37,351 bases of DNA from the NCBI GenBank assembly GCA_947254595.1, contig CAMYED010000002.1, positions 1-37,351 on the forward strand. The letters are read 5' to 3'. Within the stretch, counting starts at the first letter, position 1. Every line of letters starts with the position of its first letter. The notes beneath the pieces were generated by a model. It had not been told where the DNA came from, made no database searches, and was given only the letters and a program-made list of their open reading frames with translations. The translations under genes were made by a program, and so were the position numbers. This document shows, piece by piece, positions 22,214 through 29,557 of this stretch. The DNA is from an uncultured Gardnerella sp. GTDB lineage: Bacteria; Actinomycetota; Actinomycetes; Actinomycetales; Bifidobacteriaceae.

Positions 22214-24976
22214 TTATTGACGATGCTTACCTTTACGCGTACGCAAAGCAAGACCTTTTACGCCACCAACAGCAAACATAGCCAGCGCAAATACTGCAAC
22301 AAGAACAGTACTTACACCAGTTTTCGCCAACTTACTCACGGTTTTGCGCGAATAAGTTTGATGCTTTTCTACATTCGATGTGTTGTTATTGTTCTCAAGA
22401 TTCGTAACGTTTGACTTCTTAGGCTCAGGAATCTTGCGCTCGTCAATCTTAGGTTCCGGATTCTTAGGTTCCTTAGGTTCCTTAGGTTCCTTAGGTTCCT
22501 TAGGAGTCTTAGGTTCAGGAGTCTTCGGCTGAGGCTGAGGCTGAGGCTGAGGCTGAGGCTGAGGTTCAGGTTCAGGTTCAGGTTCCGGAGTCTTAGGCTG
22601 AGGTTCAGGTTCAGGTTGAGGTTCCGGAGTCTTCGGCTCAGGCTTAGGTGTCGGCTCAGGCTTCTTCGGATCAGGCTCAGGTGTCGTCTTAGGCTCAGGC
22701 TTAGGATGAGGCTCCGGATCAGAATCCCTATCCTGCCCATGCGTAGTCTTAGGATCAGGATTCTTAGGATTCTTCGGCTGAGGTTCAGGTTCAGACTTAG
22801 GCTCAGGCTGCTTAGGGTTCGGCTTAGGATCAGTCTGCTTAGGATTAGTATCCTTCGGCTTCGGATCCTTCGGCTCATCCTTCTTCGGCTTAGAATCCTC
22901 AGCAATCACACCAGCATCAACATTTTCCTTATTCCCACCTTCAGGAATATTAATGTTGCTGACATTTGCTTCTTTAGAATTTGAGACTGCAGAACCTGCT
23001 CCTACGCCATCCTGAACGCCCACAGACCTATCAGTAATCGGCTCCCCAGGAATAGCGTCCGAATCACGAGTGTCGTCCTCACCTTGATTTGCAGTGGTAA
23101 AACCAACGTATTTACTATTATCCGGAATAGTAAACTTAACTTTGTATTCTCCACTCTTCAAATTAGTGAACTTGTAAGAGCCATCAGAGCCAGTAGTAAC
23201 AGCTTTTATTTCTTTGCCGTCAATATCAAGAATTTTCTGATTATATTCACCAACAAGCTCAACTTTTGCGCCAGGCACACTCAGCTCACCCGGATCTTGG
23301 ATACCATTCTTATTAGCATCAAACCACACGCGTCCACTCAAAGATGCAGGAACAGGAATAGCAATTTCAATAGGCACCGTATTTACTCCGCTACGATCGC
23401 TACGCGCGTAAGTTGCAACAGTCTCTTGAATTTTGCTAATAATCGGAGGATACGCTAGTTCTTCATAGTTATAAGCACTCTCGCAACTAGGAGACTCGTA
23501 ATACGTAGTAATACTTGCTTTAGAATTACCTTGCAACCAAATGCCTTTGCTAATATCATCCGGACCAAAAACGGTAGAGTCTGAATTGAATACTCCCGAT
23601 ACGAATAGCTCTGCAGGCCTGTTTTGTTTTCCGTACGTGCCCCAATCTGCAAATGATTTTTCAGGCAGAGTATCACCAAAAACATCTTTATCGTTGTATT
23701 GAACTTTATCAATTCCAGCATTCTCCATAAGCTTAAGCGCTTCATCGTTGGTATTTGGCCAACGGAAAACAGTCAGGTTTCCATTGCTAAATTCTTGCTT
23801 AGCGCTATTGGAAACATAATTTTCGGAAGCAGCCGGCATTTTCAATTTCAAAATAATAGGATTATTGTCGCTATCATTTCGACGAATAGTTACAAATTGG
23901 TTATACTTAAGATCCGCTGGAATAAGCTGGTTAAAAGCATAGCCCTCCGAAGAACGAACCGCAGTATGCCTACCTTCATAATCAACGCCGCTTGTTTCCA
24001 TTGCTAAACCGGTAAACCAGAATCCGTAATCTCCTTGACCTTTCCAGCCAGTTACCAAATCAGAACGTATTAAGCATGGATTCTTTTGCAAAATCGAATC
24101 GTCTTGGAATTTTTCGATGCCGCCTATTTCCGAAGTATAATCAATTGACTTTGGGAAAGGCATGTACGAAACTCGGCCCTGAATTGCCGGCTTTACACCC
24201 CTCTTACCTACACCCAAATTAACTAAGTCGGACGGACTTGCGTTTGCATTAACAGTAGCTGGAATATCAATATTAACCAGTTGATTGTTAGCTAAAACAT
24301 CTCCTTCGTCCAATACGTTCCCAGACTCATGCCCACTAACTAAAGCAGCAAGATGCGGCATTTCTGTCGCAAAATCAGAAGACCACTCATTGTAGTTAAA
24401 GTAAACGTCGAAAAGATTGTAGTTGGCAAAAGTTGAAGAATTAGGAAGCTCAACAACTTTACTCGCAACCTCTCCAGCATTCACATTAAAATCACTTGCG
24501 CTTACAGTAAGAACTTTCGGAATAGCTATGCGAAGGTACGGCCTAAAAACATCGCCATTTTCAGGAACGGTAAATTTTGCTGTTGCATGGAGTGTAAGTC
24601 TGCTACCTGGGCGCAGAATTTTTTTAGTTTGATTAGAGCCAGTTTGATTAGCGTCAGTTCGATCACCATCAGTTCGATCGCCATCAATTTGATTAACGTC
24701 AGAATTTTCAGTTTCGTAGCTAATTGAAGTTTCTACTTCTGGAAGTTTTCCATCTGATTCGCCAAAATGCTGCGTAGGTGCAGGAATTAAATCGTCAGCA
24801 ATATCAGTGGTATTTACAGACTCAGAATTGTTCTGTTTTAATTGTTCTTTAGAATTATTTGCATTTTGCAATTGGCTGCTTTGCAAATTGTCAGCCTGCG
24901 CAATAGCTGGCGTTGATACTCCAGCAACCAATAATGCAGCAGTAACTATTTCTGCCACAAATTTTTTTGTTTTCAC
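22214..24976 (-). CDS. SdrD-like LAKTG-anchored cell-wall surface protein
   Basis: A 920-residue secreted, wall-anchored protein, probably an adhesin. Order: signal peptide (about residues 1-28, TPAIAQA); a large N-terminal region; an SdrD B-type/Cna-B-like domain (from about 543, SGRVWFDANKNGIQDPGE, then TTGSDGSYKFTNLKSGEYKV and an Asp-rich end); a Pro/Glu/Lys/Gln stalk (about 695-850); the sorting signal LAKTG (883-887); a hydrophobic helix; and a basic tail. LAXTG is the form recognised by class E sortases, whereas LPXTG is usual for class A. I chose the GTG at 24976. It gives a clean signal peptide and GGGGGAGG lies 12 nt upstream. The longer frame to 25147 adds a sequence unlike a leader. 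Confidence 0.9.
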   Translation of the reverse strand: MKTKKFVAEIVTAALLVAGVSTPAIAQADNLQSSQLQNANNSKEQLKQNNSESVNTTDIADDLIPAPTQHFGESDGKLPEVETSISYETENSDVNQIDGDRTDGDRTDANQTGSNQTKKILRPGSRLTLHATAKFTVPENGDVFRPYLRIAIPKVLTVSASDFNVNAGEVASKVVELPNSSTFANYNLFDVYFNYNEWSSDFATEMPHLAALVSGHESGNVLDEGDVLANNQLVNIDIPATVNANASPSDLVNLGVGKRGVKPAIQGRVSYMPFPKSIDYTSEIGGIEKFQDDSILQKNPCLIRSDLVTGWKGQGDYGFWFTGLAMETSGVDYEGRHTAVRSSEGYAFNQLIPADLKYNQFVTIRRNDSDNNPIILKLKMPAASENYVSNSAKQEFSNGNLTVFRWPNTNDEALKLMENAGIDKVQYNDKDVFGDTLPEKSFADWGTYGKQNRPAELFVSGVFNSDSTVFGPDDISKGIWLQGNSKASITTYYESPSCESAYNYEELAYPPIISKIQETVATYARSDRSGVNTVPIEIAIPVPASLSGRVWFDANKNGIQDPGELSVPGAKVELVGEYNQKILDIDGKEIKAVTTGSDGSYKFTNLKSGEYKVKFTIPDNSKYVGFTTANQGEDDTRDSDAIPGEPITDRSVGVQDGVGAGSAVSNSKEANVSNINIPEGGNKENVDAGVIAEDSKPKKDEPKDPKPKDTNPKQTDPKPNPKQPEPKSEPEPQPKNPKNPDPKTTHGQDRDSDPEPHPKPEPKTTPEPDPKKPEPTPKPEPKTPEPQPEPEPQPKTPEPEPEPEPQPQPQPQPQPQPKTPEPKTPKEPKEPKEPKEPKNPEPKIDERKIPEPKKSNVTNLENNNNTSNVEKHQTYSRKTVSKLAKTGVSTVLVAVFALAMFAVGGVKGLALRTRKGKHRQ
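22440..22890 (-). repeat. In-frame short repeats encoding the proline-rich stalk
   Basis: Runs of 9-bp TTAGGTTCC (about 22453-22502), 6-bp GGCTGA (about 22530-22562), and GGTTCA units (about 22562-22590) encode PKEPKE, PQPQ and PEPE runs. All unit lengths are multiples of three, so copy change alters stalk length but not frame. Confidence 0.85.
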
Positions 24977-25221
24977 GAGTTTACATAACCTCCCCCGCGG
25001 TAACAAAATATGAATAAAGCAAATTTCGAGTAAATCATTACGTTTAGGATTTTGCAAACTAAAAATTACCGTAACTTTTTCTGCTATAAATATCGGCTTT
25101 ATTACAGGAAAAAGTGGGGAGAAAAATTTTTTATCGGCGAGTTGCACTAAAAATTTTTATGATTTTGTTAAAAATGCCGAAAAATATACGATACTGGAGG
25201 ATAAAAACAAAAATAATTAAA

Positions 25222-25278
25222 GTTGTTATAACAACAGTACAAATAAATAATACGTGTGATGTTTCTCACATACGTCAA
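25222..25278. promoter_or_regulatory. Two palindromic operator candidates, one CRP-like
   Basis: GTTGTTATAACAAC at 25222-25235 is a perfect 14-bp palindrome. TGTGATGTTTCTCACA at 25255-25270 matches the CRP-family consensus TGTGA-N6-TCACA exactly. Their centres are 34 bp apart. A minus-strand TTGACG (25278-25273) and TATTAT (25252-25247) flank the CRP-like site with a 20-nt spacer, longer than the usual 17. The likely target is the surface-protein gene, whose start is about 280 bp away. Confidence 0.5.
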
Positions 25279-25328
25279 CACGCCGCAAAACATCAACAAA
25301 CTATCTATCATAGCAAATACAAAATATC

Positions 25329-25364
25329 TGCCCGCAAGAAGCTCAACAGCTTAAGCGGGCAGAT
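25329..25364 (-). terminator. Terminator of fhs (repeat family copy 2)
   Basis: CTGCCCGC / GCGGGCAG with the same inner AAGCT-CAAC-AGCTT stem as at 22160. It lies 22 nt past the fhs stop codon. The minus-strand tail is only moderately T-rich (AGATATTTTG). Confidence 0.75.
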
Positions 25365-25386
25365 TTGCTAGAACGCGCCAAATAGA

Positions 25387-26904
25387 TCACACGATTTTCG
25401 GCATAGGAGTTGTAAGCGAAGAAGTCAAGTTGACTTGCACAACTCCAGCACCAGCGTGAACTTCCACCTTCTTCAAGGTAACAGTGCGCTCTTCAGCAGG
25501 CTTATGATCATCGTCAGTCATAGTCGCAGGAGACTTAACTGCAACAAGCGCAAGGCTGTTAAAATCAACGCCAGCATTCGCGCACAAATCCTCAGCCGCA
25601 GACAACGAATCCTCAAAACCATCTTTTTCAATCACACGCTCAGACGGAACGCCATAAGCTTCTTCACAAAGCAACTTAACGCGATCCAAAAGCGCTTGAC
25701 CTCTGCGACTTTCTGGCACAAACGTTTCAGCATCAGCACTAATTACCGACACAAAATCATCAAGCTGATTTGCCAAACCATCGCCGCCATCGCGGAACAA
25801 ATTGCCAACAATCGGCTTTCTGAATCCCAAAGACTTAGCCTGATCCAACAATTCAGGCACTTGATCATCCTCACCTTCCCACAAATTAACAAGAGGGAAA
25901 GTAGGAATATTAAGCGATTCCAATCGTGCAACATGGAATGGGTAACGCCAAGCCAAAGTTTCGTCATCTCGCCAAGTCGTAGCGCGAGTAACCACAACTG
26001 CAGCCGCAGGCCAAGCCGCGCCAAATTCGCGAGAAGCAATATCCAGCCACTTTTGCGCACCAGCATCCGTGCCATAACCCGCTTCAACAACAACAACATC
26101 ATGCTCAGCACAAGCCATTTCAACGCTTACAAGGCTTGGAATACCAAGAGAAACGTTTGCAAACGGACCGCAATGCACATAAATTGGCGAACCGTTAATA
26201 GTTTCCGTTTTTGCAGGCTTTACAGCATCGGCAAGAATATTAGTAATTCGCCACAAGTCAACAAAATCGCCGAATTTACGAGGTACACCATCCTTCGTAC
26301 CAGCAATCATTGCAGCAACGCGCTCCGAAATCTCATCCATGCTACGAGAAAGAACCACGATTTGCATAAGCTCGCAAGTAGGCGTTAAAACAACGCGCTC
26401 AGGAACAGTACCCTTACCAAAATCAACTGCAATACTACGCAACGAACGCGAAGGAACCTCACTTACGCGAGGAACCAGAATAGTATCAAGCAAACCCTCA
26501 TCAACTGCTTTTTCTGCAAACGACACAAGCAAATTCTGCGCACAAGCAATAGCAGCCATCTCGCCACACAAGCCCCAATCAATCAGCTCCGGGTGAGAAA
26601 GCGAAGACTTACCGCCTCCACTCGCACCACCTTTAGAACCAGCAGCCGTAATTCCCATGCTTGGCTGACGAAGAACCGCAGCCGCATCCACACCACGCTC
26701 ACGCAAGGCGTCAACCAGCGCAATAGTCGTAGTCGTTTTGCCTTCACCGCGAGACGCTTTAAGCGGAGTATCGGCAGTAACCAAAAGCACTTTGCCATTC
26801 TTTCGAGGCTCCTCAGGATGCTGCTTCAAATAATTTAGATACCCAAAAGCATCAATTTTTTTAACCAAACCGAATGTTGTAGTGTATGAATCAAGAATGC
26901 TCAT
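25387..26904 (-). CDS. fhs: Formate-tetrahydrofolate ligase, divergent form
   Basis: A 505-residue enzyme that would join formate to tetrahydrofolate using ATP, feeding one-carbon units to purine synthesis. Recognisable family landmarks are the P-loop region DTPLKASRGEGKTTTT, RQPSMGI...KGGASGGG, TPTCELMQIVVLSRSMDEI, and VVEAGYGTDAGAQKW. Departures from the common form: four extra residues (KASR) in the P-loop, WGLCGEM where NLHFTGD is usual, and no visible KMHGG segment. The start at 26904 has GAGGGG close upstream; the longer frame to 26970 does not look better. Bifidobacterial versions may share these changes, so this may be lineage-typical. Confidence 0.8.
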   Translation of the reverse strand: MSILDSYTTTFGLVKKIDAFGYLNYLKQHPEEPRKNGKVLLVTADTPLKASRGEGKTTTTIALVDALRERGVDAAAVLRQPSMGITAAGSKGGASGGGKSSLSHPELIDWGLCGEMAAIACAQNLLVSFAEKAVDEGLLDTILVPRVSEVPSRSLRSIAVDFGKGTVPERVVLTPTCELMQIVVLSRSMDEISERVAAMIAGTKDGVPRKFGDFVDLWRITNILADAVKPAKTETINGSPIYVHCGPFANVSLGIPSLVSVEMACAEHDVVVVEAGYGTDAGAQKWLDIASREFGAAWPAAAVVVTRATTWRDDETLAWRYPFHVARLESLNIPTFPLVNLWEGEDDQVPELLDQAKSLGFRKPIVGNLFRDGGDGLANQLDDFVSVISADAETFVPESRRGQALLDRVKLLCEEAYGVPSERVIEKDGFEDSLSAAEDLCANAGVDFNSLALVAVKSPATMTDDDHKPAEERTVTLKKVEVHAGAGVVQVNLTSSLTTPMPKIV

Positions 26905-26972
26905 GTACCCCTCTTTCATAGGCATATTTGAACAACAATGCACGCGGATAGCGTTAGTTACATGAATCATAG

Positions 26973-26997
26973 TATACGATTGACCGCGCGTCGTATA
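26973..26997. promoter_or_regulatory. Inverted repeat upstream of fhs
   Basis: TATACGA (26973-26979) and TCGTATA (26991-26997) are perfect 7-bp arms separated by 11 bp. It is 69 bp before the fhs start and overlaps a TATACT -10-like string on the minus strand (26978-26971 region). It may be an operator. No partner regulator is identifiable. Confidence 0.4.
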
Positions 26998-27063
26998 GGA
27001 GTATTTAACAATAACTACGCGCGTTATTAGTGACTTTTATAACAAAAGAACAAAATATAACAA

Positions 27064-27112
27064 AAGTGCCTTCTTTATGAAATAAAAAGTTCATTTCGCA
27101 AGGAAGGCACTT
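27064..27112 (-). terminator. Terminator of the dipeptidase gene
   Basis: AAGTGCCTTC (27064-27073) pairs perfectly with GAAGGCACTT (27103-27112). A smaller inner pairing ATGAA/TTCAT lies between. On the minus strand TTGTTATATTTTG follows. It lies 22 nt past the pepD stop codon. Confidence 0.75.
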
Positions 27113-27133
27113 AATTTTTAATAAGATTTAATT

Positions 27134-28741
27134 TCAGTGATCGGAACGATTAAAACCATTCTTCATGCGCATGCTGGTAATGTACAGAACAGTGTCGAGC
27201 AAAGAATCGGTTTCTTTCTTCAACTTTGCTGCCATATCGTCGTTTGCTTCAGCCAAAGCTTCACGCACTTTTTCGTTACGAAGCTCTGCAATAATTTCTT
27301 CCGGATTGCGCACTACATCGCCGCAATAACCGTCTTCGTCACATTCACGCTCCGGCTCGTAATCAGCCAAAGAAACGCCAAGAAGATCTGCCACAGCAGC
27401 ATCCGTTGCCTTTACCATTGCGTGGCCAAGAGAACCAACAGCTTCCTGGTAACGCTCGACTGCGTTAGCAGTGTCGTTAAAAGCAGCATCCGCAAGAGCT
27501 GCAATAATGCGATTCTCCCAGTAGAAGTTTTCGCTTGTTACGCGAGTAGTCGTATCTTCCAAATATTTTGGAGTGCGATTTACGTTCGGATAGAACGGAA
27601 TCAAAGCGTTGAAAGGATTAGATCCGTAAGTAATCCACTGAATTGCACGTATTGCTTCCGGCATATAAGGGCGGATTTGCATTACAGCAAGCTCGCTTTG
27701 ACGGTTAATACCGATTGGACGCAACATGTGGCGAGTGTGCTCATCGCCAAGCTTGCCGTAAGGATCATATTCAGTGCCCTGATAATGCGAGCTCAAAACG
27801 TACTTAACGTCTTCAATCGTCACCTTGCGCTCAGGCTGGCGAGCCCAAGGAATGTCATTGCTGTCCGGACGGTGATCAGCATCTTTACCGTCCCACACTT
27901 CGTCATACGGATTCAAGAAGCGCTCCATGAACCACGCACGAGGCGTGTTGTAAACATGGTCAGAATCTGAATGAGAACCGAAAGCATCGCGAGGGTTAAA
28001 CGGAGAAGTGTTTTCTACCGACAAATCCAAATGATTTTCTTTAATAAACTCAAGCAAATCAGCCGAGCATATATGCTCCTCTTGCTCACCAAAAGCATCA
28101 TCCAAGTCAAACTCGTCAATACCAAGCTGGTTTGGCATAACAACATAAGCTTCATCCGGCACGCGCTTAGCAATCCAATGATGGCCGCCAACAGTTTCAA
28201 ACCACCAAATCTCGTTCACGTCGGAAAATGCGACGCCGTTCATTTCGTAAGTGCCGTACTTTTCAAGCAACGCACCCAAACGCTCAACACCTTCGCGAGC
28301 GCTACGAATATAAGGCAAAACAAGCGTTAAGAAGTCTTCCTCACCAATTCCGCCTGGCACTTCCGGCTTATAGTCAGCGTCACCAACTTTGCCTTGTGCT
28401 TTTTGAAGCTCAACCATTGGGTCAGCTCCGAGCACACGCTCGTTAGAAGTAAGAGTTTCGGTTGCGCTCATTGCAACGTTTGCTTCGTTTACGCCAGCTT
28501 CTCCCCAGATTCCTTCGCGCAAATCCGCATTCGGCACGCTTGTGTATTGCATTGGGTTGTCCGGCAACTCAACTGTTACGTGGCTAAGAACAGACTTGTA
28601 AACGCGAGGCTGTTCTTCCGGCTTTACTACTACTAAACGTTTTGGATTAAATTCGCCATTTGCGGAATCTTCGTTACGCGCAATAAGCGTGGATCCGTCG
28701 TAGCTTGCGCCGCGGCCGACGAGAATTGTTGTGCATGCCAT
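27134..28741 (-). CDS. pepD: Dipeptidase, peptidase family C69
   Basis: A 535-residue N-terminal-nucleophile dipeptidase. The sequence opens MACTTILVGR, so Cys3 would become the catalytic nucleophile after processing, as in lactobacillar PepD/PepDA. Other family features: DGSTLIARNED at 16-26 and GVNEANVAMSATET in the middle of the first third. It hydrolyses dipeptides in the cytoplasm, complementing the peptide importer and PepC encoded in the same window. AGGGGA lies 7 nt before the ATG. It is alone between terminator-separated neighbours. Confidence 0.94.
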   Translation of the reverse strand: MACTTILVGRGASYDGSTLIARNEDSANGEFNPKRLVVVKPEEQPRVYKSVLSHVTVELPDNPMQYTSVPNADLREGIWGEAGVNEANVAMSATETLTSNERVLGADPMVELQKAQGKVGDADYKPEVPGGIGEEDFLTLVLPYIRSAREGVERLGALLEKYGTYEMNGVAFSDVNEIWWFETVGGHHWIAKRVPDEAYVVMPNQLGIDEFDLDDAFGEQEEHICSADLLEFIKENHLDLSVENTSPFNPRDAFGSHSDSDHVYNTPRAWFMERFLNPYDEVWDGKDADHRPDSNDIPWARQPERKVTIEDVKYVLSSHYQGTEYDPYGKLGDEHTRHMLRPIGINRQSELAVMQIRPYMPEAIRAIQWITYGSNPFNALIPFYPNVNRTPKYLEDTTTRVTSENFYWENRIIAALADAAFNDTANAVERYQEAVGSLGHAMVKATDAAVADLLGVSLADYEPERECDEDGYCGDVVRNPEEIIAELRNEKVREALAEANDDMAAKLKKETDSLLDTVLYITSMRMKNGFNRSDH

Positions 28742-28848
28742 ATTTGCATCCCCTGTTTTTATGTTTTATGTTTTTTAGATTTATTACTTTTTGATTCTAA
28801 CGCTTAGCTGTTAATTGCAATCGTAATTGATTGCACTCATCCTTGCGT

Positions 28849-29400
28849 TTAGGCTTTACCAGTGAGGAACATGCCGCCAGCATCTACACCTGAAGTTACG
28901 TTTCGCACTTCGCGCAGCAGCTCATTCATATAGAATCCTTGCTTAAGATTTGGCAAAGGTTGTTCCGTGCCAAAAACTTCAAACATGTATTCGTGATCTT
29001 TATCTGGAGGCTGCGGACCGTTGTAACGCATAGTAATTGCCGGATCTTGGCAACCAATAAATCTACTTGCTTGCGAATTGCGTCCTTGCACTGCTTCTGG
29101 AATCATCGAAGGCATTTGACGCGAAAAATCTGCCGGAATTTGCAAAGCGTGAGAATCATTAAAATCAAACATTAACGCTTCAACAGGCACGTTTGCAACC
29201 GTCCAATGAATCCACTCAAAACCGCATACCGGTATTGCATCATCGTCAACAAAACGCCAATGCAAATAATGCACAAAAGAAGGCATGTTGTCTACGTAAA
29301 ACGGGAATGAGACTACCGGGATTCCGTTAATTTTATTCTGCGACGGTGCAGCTTTGGAATAATCGTCCGGAATAATTGTGAAATCTGTTGAAATATTCAT
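28849..29400 (-). CDS. PEBP-family protein (YbhB/YbcL-like)
   Basis: A 183-residue soluble protein of the phosphatidylethanolamine-binding protein family. Signature elements are DDDAIPVCGFEWIHWTVANVP (cited by its ends, about residues 52-72), which corresponds to the DPDAP...HW...NIP motif, and GPQPPDKDHEYMFEVFGTE, the family's GPxPP...H-x-Y-x-F motif. Function in bacteria is not well defined. No ribosome-binding site precedes the ATG. A GATACT -10-like box lies 6 nt upstream, again suggesting a leaderless transcript. The dipeptidase gene follows it by rather more than 100 nt. Confidence 0.88.
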   Translation of the reverse strand: MNISTDFTIIPDDYSKAAPSQNKINGIPVVSFPFYVDNMPSFVHYLHWRFVDDDAIPVCGFEWIHWTVANVPVEALMFDFNDSHALQIPADFSRQMPSMIPEAVQGRNSQASRFIGCQDPAITMRYNGPQPPDKDHEYMFEVFGTEQPLPNLKQGFYMNELLREVRNVTSGVDAGGMFLTGKA

Positions 29401-29406
29401 AATTTA

Positions 29407-29412
29407 AGTATC
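29407..29412 (-). promoter_or_regulatory. -10 box of the PEBP gene, leaderless arrangement
   Basis: GATACT on the minus strand is followed by six bases and the ATG. Transcription would then start at about the first base of the start codon. No strong -35 box is visible. Confidence 0.4.
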
Positions 29413-29447
29413 TAATATCTCAGTGACTTGCTTAGAAACGCAGGTTT

Positions 29448-29557
29448 TTAGCCACATTTTAGCTACATTCCAGCCACGGCTTAGGTACTACTTAGGTACA
29501 TTCTAGCTACAGCTTGGCTACAGTTTACATACGATTTAGCAATGTTTCAGCTACAAA
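29448..29557. repeat. 11-bp degenerate tandem repeat, about 10 units
   Basis: Ten consecutive 11-mers fit a loose consensus TTAGCTACATT (for example TTAGCCACATT, TTAGCTACATT, TTAGGTACATT, CTAGCTACAGC, TTGGCTACAGT). They fill the spacer between holB and the PEBP gene, and the last unit includes the holB stop codon. Confidence 0.75.

Larger units (their letters stand above)
24977..25386. other. Upstream region of the surface-protein gene
   Basis: A 410-bp AT-rich region. It holds the ribosome-binding site with a start-stop codon pair (24981-24986), two palindromes at 25222-25270, and the terminator of fhs at 25329-25364. The stretch between about 25010 and 25215 shows no clear gene. A plus-strand frame at 25114-25371 runs through the palindromes and the terminator and is not credible. 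Confidence 0.65.

Noticed and set aside
22369..22905. Leu/Arg/Ser-rich frame within the surface-protein gene
   Set aside because: It is an off-frame reading of the proline-rich repeats.
25114..25371. 85-codon plus-strand frame upstream of the surface protein
   Set aside because: It crosses the operator palindromes and the fhs terminator, and its composition is typical of AT-rich spacer.
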